NCBI GenBank assembly: GCA_018825765.1
Contig: JAHKAQ010000097.1
Location: 1 to 6,137, forward strand
Direction: 5' to 3'
Origin: Patescibacteria group bacterium
GTDB lineage: Bacteria; Patescibacteriota; Minisyncoccia; CAIUEV01; JAHKAQ01
Length of the DNA: 6,137 nucleotides
Made by a program: the position numbers and the translations under genes. This document shows, one piece after another, positions 1-5,042 of the stretch; position 1 is the stretch's first letter, and every line of letters starts with the position of its first letter. The notes beneath the pieces are model-generated. The model worked only from the letters and a program-made list of their open reading frames with translations, was not told the DNA's origin and made no database searches.

Positions 1-350
1 AAAAAATCAAAAAAAGACTCATCCATGAACTAGATCAGGGGCTGATAAAAGAAGTGCAAAATCTTCACCAAAACAGCTTAAGCTGGCAAAAACTGGACAG
101 TCTGGGGCTTGAATACCGCTACGCGGCCCGCTTCCTTCTAAAAAAAATAAATAAAACCCGGCTTATCCAGCAATTAAATACAGCCATCGGCCAATACGCC
201 AAGCGCCAGCTTACCTGGTTTAAAAAAGATCCGGATATTCACTGGATAAAGAACCAAAAACAGGCCCGGATTCTCATCCAAAAATTCATGGCTCAACAAT
301 CCGCGGCCAACAAACCTCTCCGCTCCATTCCTGGCTCCAGGCCTTCCTAA
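1..350 (+). CDS. miaA: tRNA dimethylallyltransferase (MiaA), C-terminal part, 5' end outside the window
   Basis: MiaA transfers a dimethylallyl group to the N6 of A37 in tRNAs that read codons starting with U; it is cytoplasmic. The reading frame is open from position 3 to the TAA at 348-350, so about 115 C-terminal residues are visible and the catalytic P-loop half is missing. Recognition rests on family-typical stretches: a helix with GLIKEVQNL, then SLGLEYRYAARFL, then QYAKRQLTWFKKDP and IHWI, which match the conserved tail of MiaA (the usual form is close to QYAKRQ-TWFR-D-IHW). A GTG at 54 could be read as a start, but the homology begins upstream of it, so the gene is truncated by the window edge and does not start there. 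After IHWI there is an unconserved tail of about 30 residues. The next gene starts 28 nt after the stop. The assignment is firm; only the 5' part is unknown. Confidence 0.9.
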   Translation, partial: KIKKRLIHELDQGLIKEVQNLHQNSLSWQKLDSLGLEYRYAARFLLKKINKTRLIQQLNTAIGQYAKRQLTWFKKDPDIHWIKNQKQARILIQKFMAQQSAANKPLRSIPGSRPS

Positions 351-360
351 AATAAAAACT

Positions 361-371
361 TGTGCTAGTAT
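361..371 (+). promoter_or_regulatory. possible extended -10 promoter of the glycosyltransferase gene
   Basis: The sequence TGTGCTAGTAT contains a TGn extension (363-365) followed by TAGTAT (366-371), which matches TATAAT at four of six positions. A transcript starting about seven bases further on would begin at or next to the ATG at 379, giving a leaderless mRNA. No good -35 is visible, and no Shine-Dalgarno lies between miaA and this start. Confidence is modest because the gene could equally be read through from miaA. Confidence 0.4.
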
Positions 372-378
372 ATTAACC

Positions 379-1947
379 ATGGAATATCCTTTATTTCCCC
401 AAAAAAACACCCCTGAATATTGCCTCCACCGGAAATTTGAAATAATCCCCGGCCTTCTGACCTGGATCACTCTTTTAGGCGCGATTCTCATTTCCTTCAT
501 TGCTCCGATTTTTACCGCTATTTTAATTATTCTCTATGATCTCTTTTGGCTAATAAAATCAATCATCATAAACGGCCATACCATTGTAGCCTACCGCCGC
601 ATGAAAAAAGCCGTAAAAATAAACTGGCTCAAAAAATGCCGGAAATTAGAACAAAAACACGGTCTTAAATTCAATGATATTTACCACCTGATTATCATTC
701 CCTATTACAAAGAAGGTTTGGAAATTCTGGAACCCTCAATAAAATCAATCGCCCAGGCCAACTTCCCTAAAAAAAGAATCATCATCTCAATGAGCGGGGA
801 AAAACGAGCCGGCAAAACCGCCTGCCAGAGACAAATTATTCTAAAACAAAAATACAGCCGCTACTTTAAAGAATTTCTCACCAATATCCATGCCAATAAA
901 AAGGGAGAAATGAAAATAAAAGCCACCAATGCCAACTTCGCCGCCAAAAAAGCCCTTCGTTATCTCAAAAAAAATAACATTCCCCAAAAGCACGTTATTG
1001 TCTCTAATTTCGACTGCGACACCTGTATTCACCCTCAATACCTGGCCGCGGTCGCCTTTCAATTCCTGAAAAGCAAAAAACGCTACCAGCAAAGCTATCA
1101 GCCCCTGCCGACCTATAACAATAACATCTGGGACACCAACGCCATCGTCCGAATAGTGGCCATTGGCTCGTCCTTCTGGCACATGATCGAAAGCACGCGC
1201 CCGGAAAGGCTGATTACCTTTTCCTCTCATTCTATGAGCCTGAAAGCCTTAATCGAAGTCGGGCTTTGGAAAAAAGACGTAATAAGCGAAGATTCCGCTA
1301 TCTTCTGGCAATGCTTTATCCATTATAACGGCGACTATCGCGCCGTCCCTCTATATATTCCGGTTTCCATGGACGCCACTCTTTCAAAAACCTTTCTAAA
1401 AACGCTTATCAATCAATACAAGCAAAAAAGACGTTGGGCCTACGGCATTGAAAGCTTCCCCAGAATCGCCCGCGCGTTTTTAAAAAACAAAAAAATCCCC
1501 GCGAAAGAAAAAATAAAGCGCGTTTTTACCATACTTGAAGGCCATCACTCCTGGGCCACCGCTTCCTTTCTTATCCTGTTTCTGGGCTGGCTTCCCCTGA
1601 TTGTCGGCGGGCCCCAATTTAACGAAACCGTGATCGCCCACAACCTGCCGCTCGTAACCCGCACTATTTTAACCATCGCCATGATTGGCCTGGTTATCTC
1701 CTTATTTTTAAGCCTCCTTCTTCTGCCGCCCAAACCGGCAAAATACAAAAAAACCAAATATATCTTCCTGCTCCTCCAGTGGGCGCTGGTTCCTTTTGTC
1801 GCCCCCCTTTTCACGCTCCCAGCCATTGATTCCCAAACCAGGCTCATGTTCAAAAAATATTTCCACAGCTTCTGGGTAAGTGAAAAAACAAGAAAAGACT
1901 CAGAAAATACCGACTCCCTGAATCCAGACGACACCGCGATCTCCTAA
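379..1947 (+). CDS. membrane-embedded family 2 glycosyltransferase, processive type
   Basis: This 522-residue protein has the layout of cellulose-synthase-like or hyaluronan-synthase-like GT2 enzymes, which polymerise sugars from nucleotide-sugar donors at the inner membrane and often export the chain. Residues about 24-59 are hydrophobic (one or two membrane segments). The catalytic domain follows: IIIPYYKEG (105-113), DCD as the metal- and nucleotide-binding DxD (212-214), SED (303-305) carrying the likely catalytic acid pair, and QKRRW (349-353), which fits the QxxRW motif of processive enzymes. Further hydrophobic segments lie at about 394-410, 427-450 and 460-481, then a polar tail. The ATG at 379 is the only plausible start: no in-frame ATG, GTG or TTG lies just upstream, and no Shine-Dalgarno is present. 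No PilZ domain, BcsB-like partner or other polysaccharide gene is adjacent, so donor and product are unknown. The region around 135-210 is not recognisable beyond the fold. Fold and membrane topology are well supported; polymerising activity is inferred. Confidence 0.8.
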   Translation: MEYPLFPQKNTPEYCLHRKFEIIPGLLTWITLLGAILISFIAPIFTAILIILYDLFWLIKSIIINGHTIVAYRRMKKAVKINWLKKCRKLEQKHGLKFNDIYHLIIIPYYKEGLEILEPSIKSIAQANFPKKRIIISMSGEKRAGKTACQRQIILKQKYSRYFKEFLTNIHANKKGEMKIKATNANFAAKKALRYLKKNNIPQKHVIVSNFDCDTCIHPQYLAAVAFQFLKSKKRYQQSYQPLPTYNNNIWDTNAIVRIVAIGSSFWHMIESTRPERLITFSSHSMSLKALIEVGLWKKDVISEDSAIFWQCFIHYNGDYRAVPLYIPVSMDATLSKTFLKTLINQYKQKRRWAYGIESFPRIARAFLKNKKIPAKEKIKRVFTILEGHHSWATASFLILFLGWLPLIVGGPQFNETVIAHNLPLVTRTILTIAMIGLVISLFLSLLLLPPKPAKYKKTKYIFLLLQWALVPFVAPLFTLPAIDSQTRLMFKKYFHSFWVSEKTRKDSENTDSLNPDDTAIS

Positions 1948-2001
1948 ATTTTACCTTTACAAATCACTAAAAACCCTTTAAACTCAAGAATCATTGCCTA
2001 A

Positions 2002-2009
2002 TGTATATT
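2002..2009 (+). promoter_or_regulatory. possible -10 element for rny
   Basis: TATATT at 2004-2009 matches TATAAT at five of six positions and is preceded directly by TG. No clear -35 lies 16-18 bases upstream. Transcription from here would start near 2016 and give a leader of about 90 nt ahead of rny. The ten bases TATATTAACC at 2004-2013 recur exactly at 369-378 upstream of the glycosyltransferase gene. The AT-rich context makes chance matches easy. Confidence 0.3.
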
Positions 2010-2019
2010 AACCTATTTT

Positions 2020-2073
2020 TAGCCAAATCAGACCCTGTCTTTAAATAGGCCTTGGTGATGAAATTCCAAGCTA
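2020..2073 (+). ncRNA. possible small folded element in the rny 5' leader
   Basis: Three short helices can be drawn by eye: TAGC (2020-2023) with GCTA (2070-2073) closing the element; AGAC (2030-2033) with GTCT (2037-2040) around a 3-nt loop; and TTGG (2052-2055) with CCAA (2066-2069) around a 10-nt loop. Together they would form a small three-way junction. The helices are only four base pairs each, so this may be chance. I do not recognise a known riboswitch class. RNase Y and other RNases often control their own mRNA through the leader, which makes a regulatory structure plausible but unproven. Confidence 0.2.
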
Positions 2074-2106
2074 TGTCCAGCAAAGTAACAACTAAACATC
2101 TAAACC

Positions 2107-3627
2107 ATGACTCTAATTATCGGTACTGCCATGGCGCTTGTGGCAGGGTCCTTTTTAGGATATACAATTCAAAAAATCACTGCCCAAAAAAGAAATAAAC
2201 AAGCCCAAACCAAAGCGGAAAAAATTATCTCTGACGCCACTATAGAAGCTAAGGACGTCATTTTAAAAGCCAAAGAAAAGGCGGTAAAAGCTCTTTCTGA
2301 AATAAAAAAAGAAGAAGAAGTCCGCCGTATTCAACTCAATAAAACCGAGGAGCGTTTAAATCGCATGGAAAACCAAATCCAAAGAAAAGAAAACGACATT
2401 AACCGCGAAAGAAAACACATTCACGAAAAAATAAAACAGGTCAAAGAAATAAAAGAAGAACTTGGTGAACTAAGAAGACAACAAATAAAAAAATTAGAAA
2501 CCGTCTCTAAATTAGACCAGGTCAAAGCGAAAAAACTAATCCTGGACCTGGTTGAACAGGAAAACAAAGACATCCTGGTAAAAAAACTCAAAAAACTGGA
2601 AGAGAAAAATAAGGAAGCCCTGGAGGAAAAAGCCAAAAATATTATGACCATGGCCATGCAGCGCTACGCCTCAAGCCATGTTACTGAAAACACCACTACC
2701 ACCGTGGCTTTGCCTGACGACGAATTAAAAGGCCGCATTATCGGCCGCGAGGGAAGAAACATAAACACTATTGAAAAATTAACCGGCGCCGAGATAATCG
2801 TCGACGACACGCCCGAAGCCATTGTAGTATCCGCTTTTGACCCCATAAGAAGAGAAATCGCCCGCTTAACCTTACAGAAACTGATAGAAGACGGACGCAT
2901 TCATCCGGCTAAAATCGAAGAAACTTTTAATGTTGTTAAAAGAGAAATCGCCAAAAAGGTTCAAGCCGCCGGTGAAGCCGCGGTCTATGATGTGGGAGTC
3001 GCCGGCCTGGACGACAAACTAGTAAGAATTCTGGGGCGCCTGCGCTTTCGAACAAGCTACGGCCAGAACGTTATCATTCATTCCATCGAAGTAGCTCATC
3101 TTGCCGGCCTGCTTGCCAACGAACTTGGGCTGGATGTCGCTTTATGCAAAAAAGCCGGCCTGCTTCATGACATCGGCAAAGCTGTTGATCATGAAATCCA
3201 GGGAACCCACATTGAAATCGGCGTAAATATCCTTAAAAAATTCAATATTCCCAAAGAGGTTATCCAGGCCATGCGGCACCATCATGACGATCTGCCTTGT
3301 GAGCATCCGGCCGCCGCTATAATTGCCGCGGCTGACGCTATCTCCGCCTCCCGGCCCGGCGCCAGAAAAGATACGCTTGAAAACTACCTTAAACGTTTAA
3401 GGGAATTGGAAGACATTGCCAACGAATTTGAAGAAGTAGAAAAATCATACGCCATCCAGGCCGGCCGGGAAATAAGAATCTTCGTCAATCCTCAAAAAAC
3501 CGATGATTTAGGATCAGTCAAACTGGCGCGGAAAATCGCCGAAAAAATCGAGGAAGAATTAAAATATCCCGGAGAAATTAAAGTAAATATCATCCGGGAA
3601 ACTCGATCCATTGATTACGCCAGATAA
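2107..3627 (+). CDS. rny: ribonuclease Y (membrane-anchored endoribonuclease)
   Basis: RNase Y is the membrane-bound endonuclease that starts mRNA decay in many bacteria lacking RNase E. The 506 residues are close to the usual length (about 520 in Bacillus). Order of parts: an N-terminal membrane segment (about 2-20, LIIGTAMALVAGSFLG); a long charged coiled coil (about 25-185); a KH RNA-binding domain with the GxxG loop IIGREGRN (211-218); then an HD domain with H325, the HD pair in LLHDIGKA (H354-D355), the HHH run (391-393) and D410 as likely metal ligands. The C-terminal region ends in IRETRSIDYAR, close to the family's typical tail. An in-frame TAA at 2101-2103 lies just ahead of the ATG at 2107, so no longer start is possible. 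There is no Shine-Dalgarno. ymdB follows 16 nt after the stop and is probably cotranscribed. All key motifs are present and the gene appears intact. Confidence 0.97.
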   Translation: MTLIIGTAMALVAGSFLGYTIQKITAQKRNKQAQTKAEKIISDATIEAKDVILKAKEKAVKALSEIKKEEEVRRIQLNKTEERLNRMENQIQRKENDINRERKHIHEKIKQVKEIKEELGELRRQQIKKLETVSKLDQVKAKKLILDLVEQENKDILVKKLKKLEEKNKEALEEKAKNIMTMAMQRYASSHVTENTTTTVALPDDELKGRIIGREGRNINTIEKLTGAEIIVDDTPEAIVVSAFDPIRREIARLTLQKLIEDGRIHPAKIEETFNVVKREIAKKVQAAGEAAVYDVGVAGLDDKLVRILGRLRFRTSYGQNVIIHSIEVAHLAGLLANELGLDVALCKKAGLLHDIGKAVDHEIQGTHIEIGVNILKKFNIPKEVIQAMRHHHDDLPCEHPAAAIIAAADAISASRPGARKDTLENYLKRLRELEDIANEFEEVEKSYAIQAGREIRIFVNPQKTDDLGSVKLARKIAEKIEEELKYPGEIKVNIIRETRSIDYAR

Positions 3628-3643
3628 ATCTTGTTAAAAAATC

Positions 3644-4435
3644 ATGAATATCCTTTTTTTAGGAGACATCGTCGCCCGTCCGGGCCGGGAAGCCATAGCC
3701 CTTGCTCTGCCTAAACTCAAAAAAAAATACCAGCCGGATATTACTATTGCCAACGCTGAAAATATCGCTCACGGAAAAGGAGTAACCCAAAACGCCCTGG
3801 AAGAATTGCGAGAAGCCGGCATTGATTTCTTCACCTCTGGCAATCACGTCTGGAAAAAACAAGGCCGCCTTCTCTTGCAAAATAAAAACATTCCTCTAAT
3901 CCGGCCGGCTAATTACCCGCCGGATGTTATCGGCCGCGGCTATGAAATTATAAACATCCTGGCTCAAAAAATAGCCGTTATAAACCTTATTGGCCGCACT
4001 TTTTTCCGCAACCATTATGATTGCCCTTTCAGAAAAGCCGACGAAATAATTACTCAAATAAAAAATCAAAATCCAACCGCTGTGCTGATTGATTTCCATT
4101 CCGAAGCCACCAGTGAAATAAAAGCCTTAGGTTATTATCTGGACGGAAGAATAAGCGCTCTTATTGGAACCCACACTCATATCCAGACCGCTGACGAGCA
4201 AATCCTTCCCCAAAAAACTGCCTATATAAGCGACGCCGGCATGTGCGGGGAAAAACATTCCATCCTTGGGAAAAATAAAGAAGAGGTAATTCAGGGCTTT
4301 CTTAAGCAGGATTCAGTTGATTCAGGCTGGGATAATGACTGGAATGAGTGTATAGTAGAGGGGATCTTTATAAAAACCGCTAAAAACGGTCTCGCCCAAA
4401 AAATCCAAAGAATACAGGAACAGATATCCCGATAA
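3644..4435 (+). CDS. ymdB: YmdB-family metallophosphoesterase (probable 2',3'-cyclic nucleotide phosphodiesterase)
   Basis: At 263 residues this matches the length of the YmdB / TIGR00282 family, whose Bacillus member hydrolyses cyclic nucleotides with a two-metal centre and affects biofilm and motility decisions. The metal-ligand motifs are all visible: FLGDIVARPGR at the N-terminus (D8), NAENIAHGKG (E39, N40), TSGNHVW (N67, H68), DFHSEATSE (H152) and GTHTHIQTAD (H177, H179). SDAGMCG near residue 200 is also typical. There is no signal peptide or membrane segment, so it is cytoplasmic. An in-frame TAA at 3635-3637 blocks any earlier start, and no Shine-Dalgarno precedes the ATG. It lies 16 nt downstream of rny; the same order occurs in Firmicutes, supporting a shared transcript and perhaps a shared role in RNA turnover. 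Family and active site are certain; the physiological substrate here is inferred. Confidence 0.93.
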   Translation: MNILFLGDIVARPGREAIALALPKLKKKYQPDITIANAENIAHGKGVTQNALEELREAGIDFFTSGNHVWKKQGRLLLQNKNIPLIRPANYPPDVIGRGYEIINILAQKIAVINLIGRTFFRNHYDCPFRKADEIITQIKNQNPTAVLIDFHSEATSEIKALGYYLDGRISALIGTHTHIQTADEQILPQKTAYISDAGMCGEKHSILGKNKEEVIQGFLKQDSVDSGWDNDWNECIVEGIFIKTAKNGLAQKIQRIQEQISR

Positions 4436-4446
4436 AACCAGTTATT

Positions 4447-4455
4447 TGATATAAT
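4447..4455 (+). promoter_or_regulatory. extended -10 promoter of the HU gene
   Basis: TGATATAAT is a TGn extension followed by a perfect TATAAT (4450-4455); a second TATAAT lies at 4460-4465. No recognisable -35 is present, which is tolerated by extended -10 promoters. The first box lies inside a 13-nt inverted repeat (TTGAT-ATA-ATCAA, 4446-4458) that could be an operator or could be chance. Transcription would start near 4462, about 30 nt before the HU start codon. Confidence 0.6.
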
Positions 4456-4475
4456 CAATTATAATAATTAAGCCG

Positions 4476-4486
4476 AAAGGAGGTGA
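4476..4486 (+). promoter_or_regulatory. perfect Shine-Dalgarno of the HU gene
   Basis: AAAGGAGGTGA is fully complementary to the usual 3' end of bacterial 16S rRNA. GGAGG ends seven bases before the ATG at 4491, which fixes that start. It is the only strong ribosome binding site visible in the window; the three upstream plus-strand genes with visible starts have none. Confidence 0.9.
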
Positions 4487-4490
4487 ATGC

Positions 4491-4772
4491 ATGGAAACTC
4501 TAACTAAAAGTCAATTAATCGAATCAGTCACCCAAAAAACCAATCAAAGTAAAAAGGACACCGAAGAAACCATCGACGCCTTATTAGAAGTAATCACTGA
4601 ATCCATTCGCCAGGGCAAAAAAGTAAACTTCACCGGCTTTGGCGCTTTTATGGTTAATGAAAGAAAAGGAAGAACCGGCATCAACCCTCAAACTAAAGAA
4701 AAAATACAAATACCTCCCACTAAAGTACCGAAATTCAAAGCAGGCTCCGCCCTAAAGCAGGCAGTCAAATAA
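4491..4772 (+). CDS. HU-family nucleoid DNA-binding protein
   Basis: HU/IHF proteins are small dimeric proteins that bend and compact DNA. This one has 93 residues, a normal size. The N-terminal helices (LTKSQLIESVTQKT, then a helix to about residue 40) are followed by the family signature around GFGAFMVNERKGRTGINPQT (about 49-68), whose basic arm inserts into the minor groove, then VPKFKAGSALKQAV, the usual C-terminal helix. The start is set by the ideal Shine-Dalgarno. The gene has its own extended -10 promoter and a strong terminator just after the TAA, so it is probably a highly expressed single-gene unit. HU and IHF subunits cannot be told apart with certainty from this sequence alone; a generic homodimeric HU is the simplest reading, and I leave the symbol blank for that reason. 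Confidence 0.95.
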   Translation: METLTKSQLIESVTQKTNQSKKDTEETIDALLEVITESIRQGKKVNFTGFGAFMVNERKGRTGINPQTKEKIQIPPTKVPKFKAGSALKQAVK

Positions 4773-4781
4773 AACGCTTCT

Positions 4782-4813
4782 AAAAACCGCCGGTAAAATT
4801 GCCGGCGGTTTTT
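4782..4813. terminator. bidirectional intrinsic terminator between HU and tRNA-Thr
   Basis: CCGCCGG (4787-4793) pairs perfectly with CCGGCGG (4802-4808) around an 8-nt loop, extended by five A-T pairs. A run of six T follows on the plus strand (4809-4814) and a run of five T follows on the minus strand (complement of 4782-4786). It can therefore end the HU transcript from the left and the tRNA-Thr or transglycosylase transcript from the right. Confidence 0.9.
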
Positions 4814-4876
4814 TAAATGGGTCTGTTGCCAAATAGGCTTTCGTTACGAAAGCCTATTTGGCAACAGACCCTAAAT
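4814..4876. repeat. perfect 25-bp inverted repeat flanked by TAAAT direct repeats, possibly a tiny MITE-like insertion
   Basis: The left arm (4819-4843, starting GGGTCTGTTGCCAAATAGGC) and right arm (4847-4871, ending CAACAGACCC) are exact reverse complements around the 3-nt loop TTA. Complementarity stops exactly at the outer edges, where TAAAT (4814-4818) and TAAAT (4872-4876) abut both sides like a 5-bp target-site duplication. The outer bases GGGTCTGTTGCC resemble terminal inverted repeats of some insertion sequences (IS6- and IS5-type ends of the form GGnTCTGTTGCAAA, from memory). There is no T-tract next to the hairpin and no ORF inside, so it is neither a standard terminator nor an autonomous element. 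The left TAAAT begins on the last T of the HU terminator's T-run. The structure is directly seen; the mobile origin is inferred. Confidence 0.75.
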
Positions 4877-4891
4877 GTCAAAAATAACTTG

Positions 4892-4963
4892 AGCCGGCGG
4901 TCGGATTTGAACCCACGACCTACTCTTTACAAGAGAGTTGCTCTACCACTGAGCTACGCCGGC
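4892..4963 (-). tRNA. tRNA-Thr (anticodon UGU)
   Basis: On the minus strand a 72-nt cloverleaf folds: acceptor GCCGGCG / CGCCGGC (seven perfect pairs), D arm GCTC-AGTGGTA-GAGC, anticodon arm ACTCT-CTTGTAA-AGAGT with anticodon TGT (complement of 4929-4931, reads ACA), a 5-nt variable loop AGGTC, and the T arm GTGGG-TTCAAAT-CCGAC. The T stem carries a G-G mismatch (positions 51 and 63). The discriminator base is T and CCA is not encoded, so a CCA-adding enzyme is needed. It lies on the same strand as, and downstream of, the transglycosylase gene and is separated from HU by the bidirectional terminator and the palindrome. Confidence 0.96.
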
Positions 4964-4971
4964 GATTATTC

Positions 4972-4977
4972 ATTATA
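4972..4977 (-). promoter_or_regulatory. -10 box of tRNA-Thr
   Basis: The complement reads TATAAT, a perfect -10, ending eight bases before the mature tRNA 5' end. Transcription would start only about one to three bases ahead of the tRNA. No convincing -35 is present; ATGACG about 21 bases further upstream is a weak candidate at poor spacing. The tRNA could also be read through from the transglycosylase gene, since no terminator is visible between them. Confidence 0.55.
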
Positions 4978-5042
4978 AATTTTACGCTAAAAGGCTTTCG
5001 TCATAAAACTCATTATTACCAAAAAACGAAAAATATCTCAAG

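Larger units (their letters stand above)
1948..2106 (+). other. gene-free stretch between the glycosyltransferase gene and rny
   Basis: There is no convincing ORF and no GC-rich hairpin with a T-tract, so no intrinsic terminator is visible after the glycosyltransferase gene. A -10-like TGTATATT lies at 2002-2009, and several short complementary segments lie at 2020-2073; both are listed separately. The last 30 bases before the rny ATG are A-rich and contain no Shine-Dalgarno. Confidence 0.6.

Noticed and set aside
54..350. A separate 98-residue gene starting at the GTG at 54
   Set aside because: MiaA homology continues upstream of 54 in the same frame to the window edge, so this is the tail of a longer gene.
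841..1934. Minus-strand open frames at 841-1230 and 1545-1934
   Set aside because: They lie wholly inside the glycosyltransferase gene, show no recognisable domains, and the plus-strand protein has clear conserved motifs.
1948..1990. Terminator after the glycosyltransferase gene
   Set aside because: No stable GC-rich stem followed by a T-run could be found in this stretch.
2043..2090. Cobalamin-riboswitch-like string GGTG...AAATTCC...GC...CCAGCAA...GTAAC in the rny leader
   Set aside because: It superficially resembles the B12-box core, but the GGGAA segment, the full P3-P6 arms and the CACTG-like kissing-loop partner are not visible, and rny is not a cobalamin-related gene. Treated as coincidence.
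4819..4871. The palindrome as a second intrinsic terminator
   Set aside because: Neither strand has a T-run next to the hairpin, and a complete bidirectional terminator already lies a few bases away.
5012..5042. Terminator after the transglycosylase gene on the minus strand
   Set aside because: The region is T-rich on that strand but lacks a stem, so termination probably occurs at the shared terminator beyond the tRNA.
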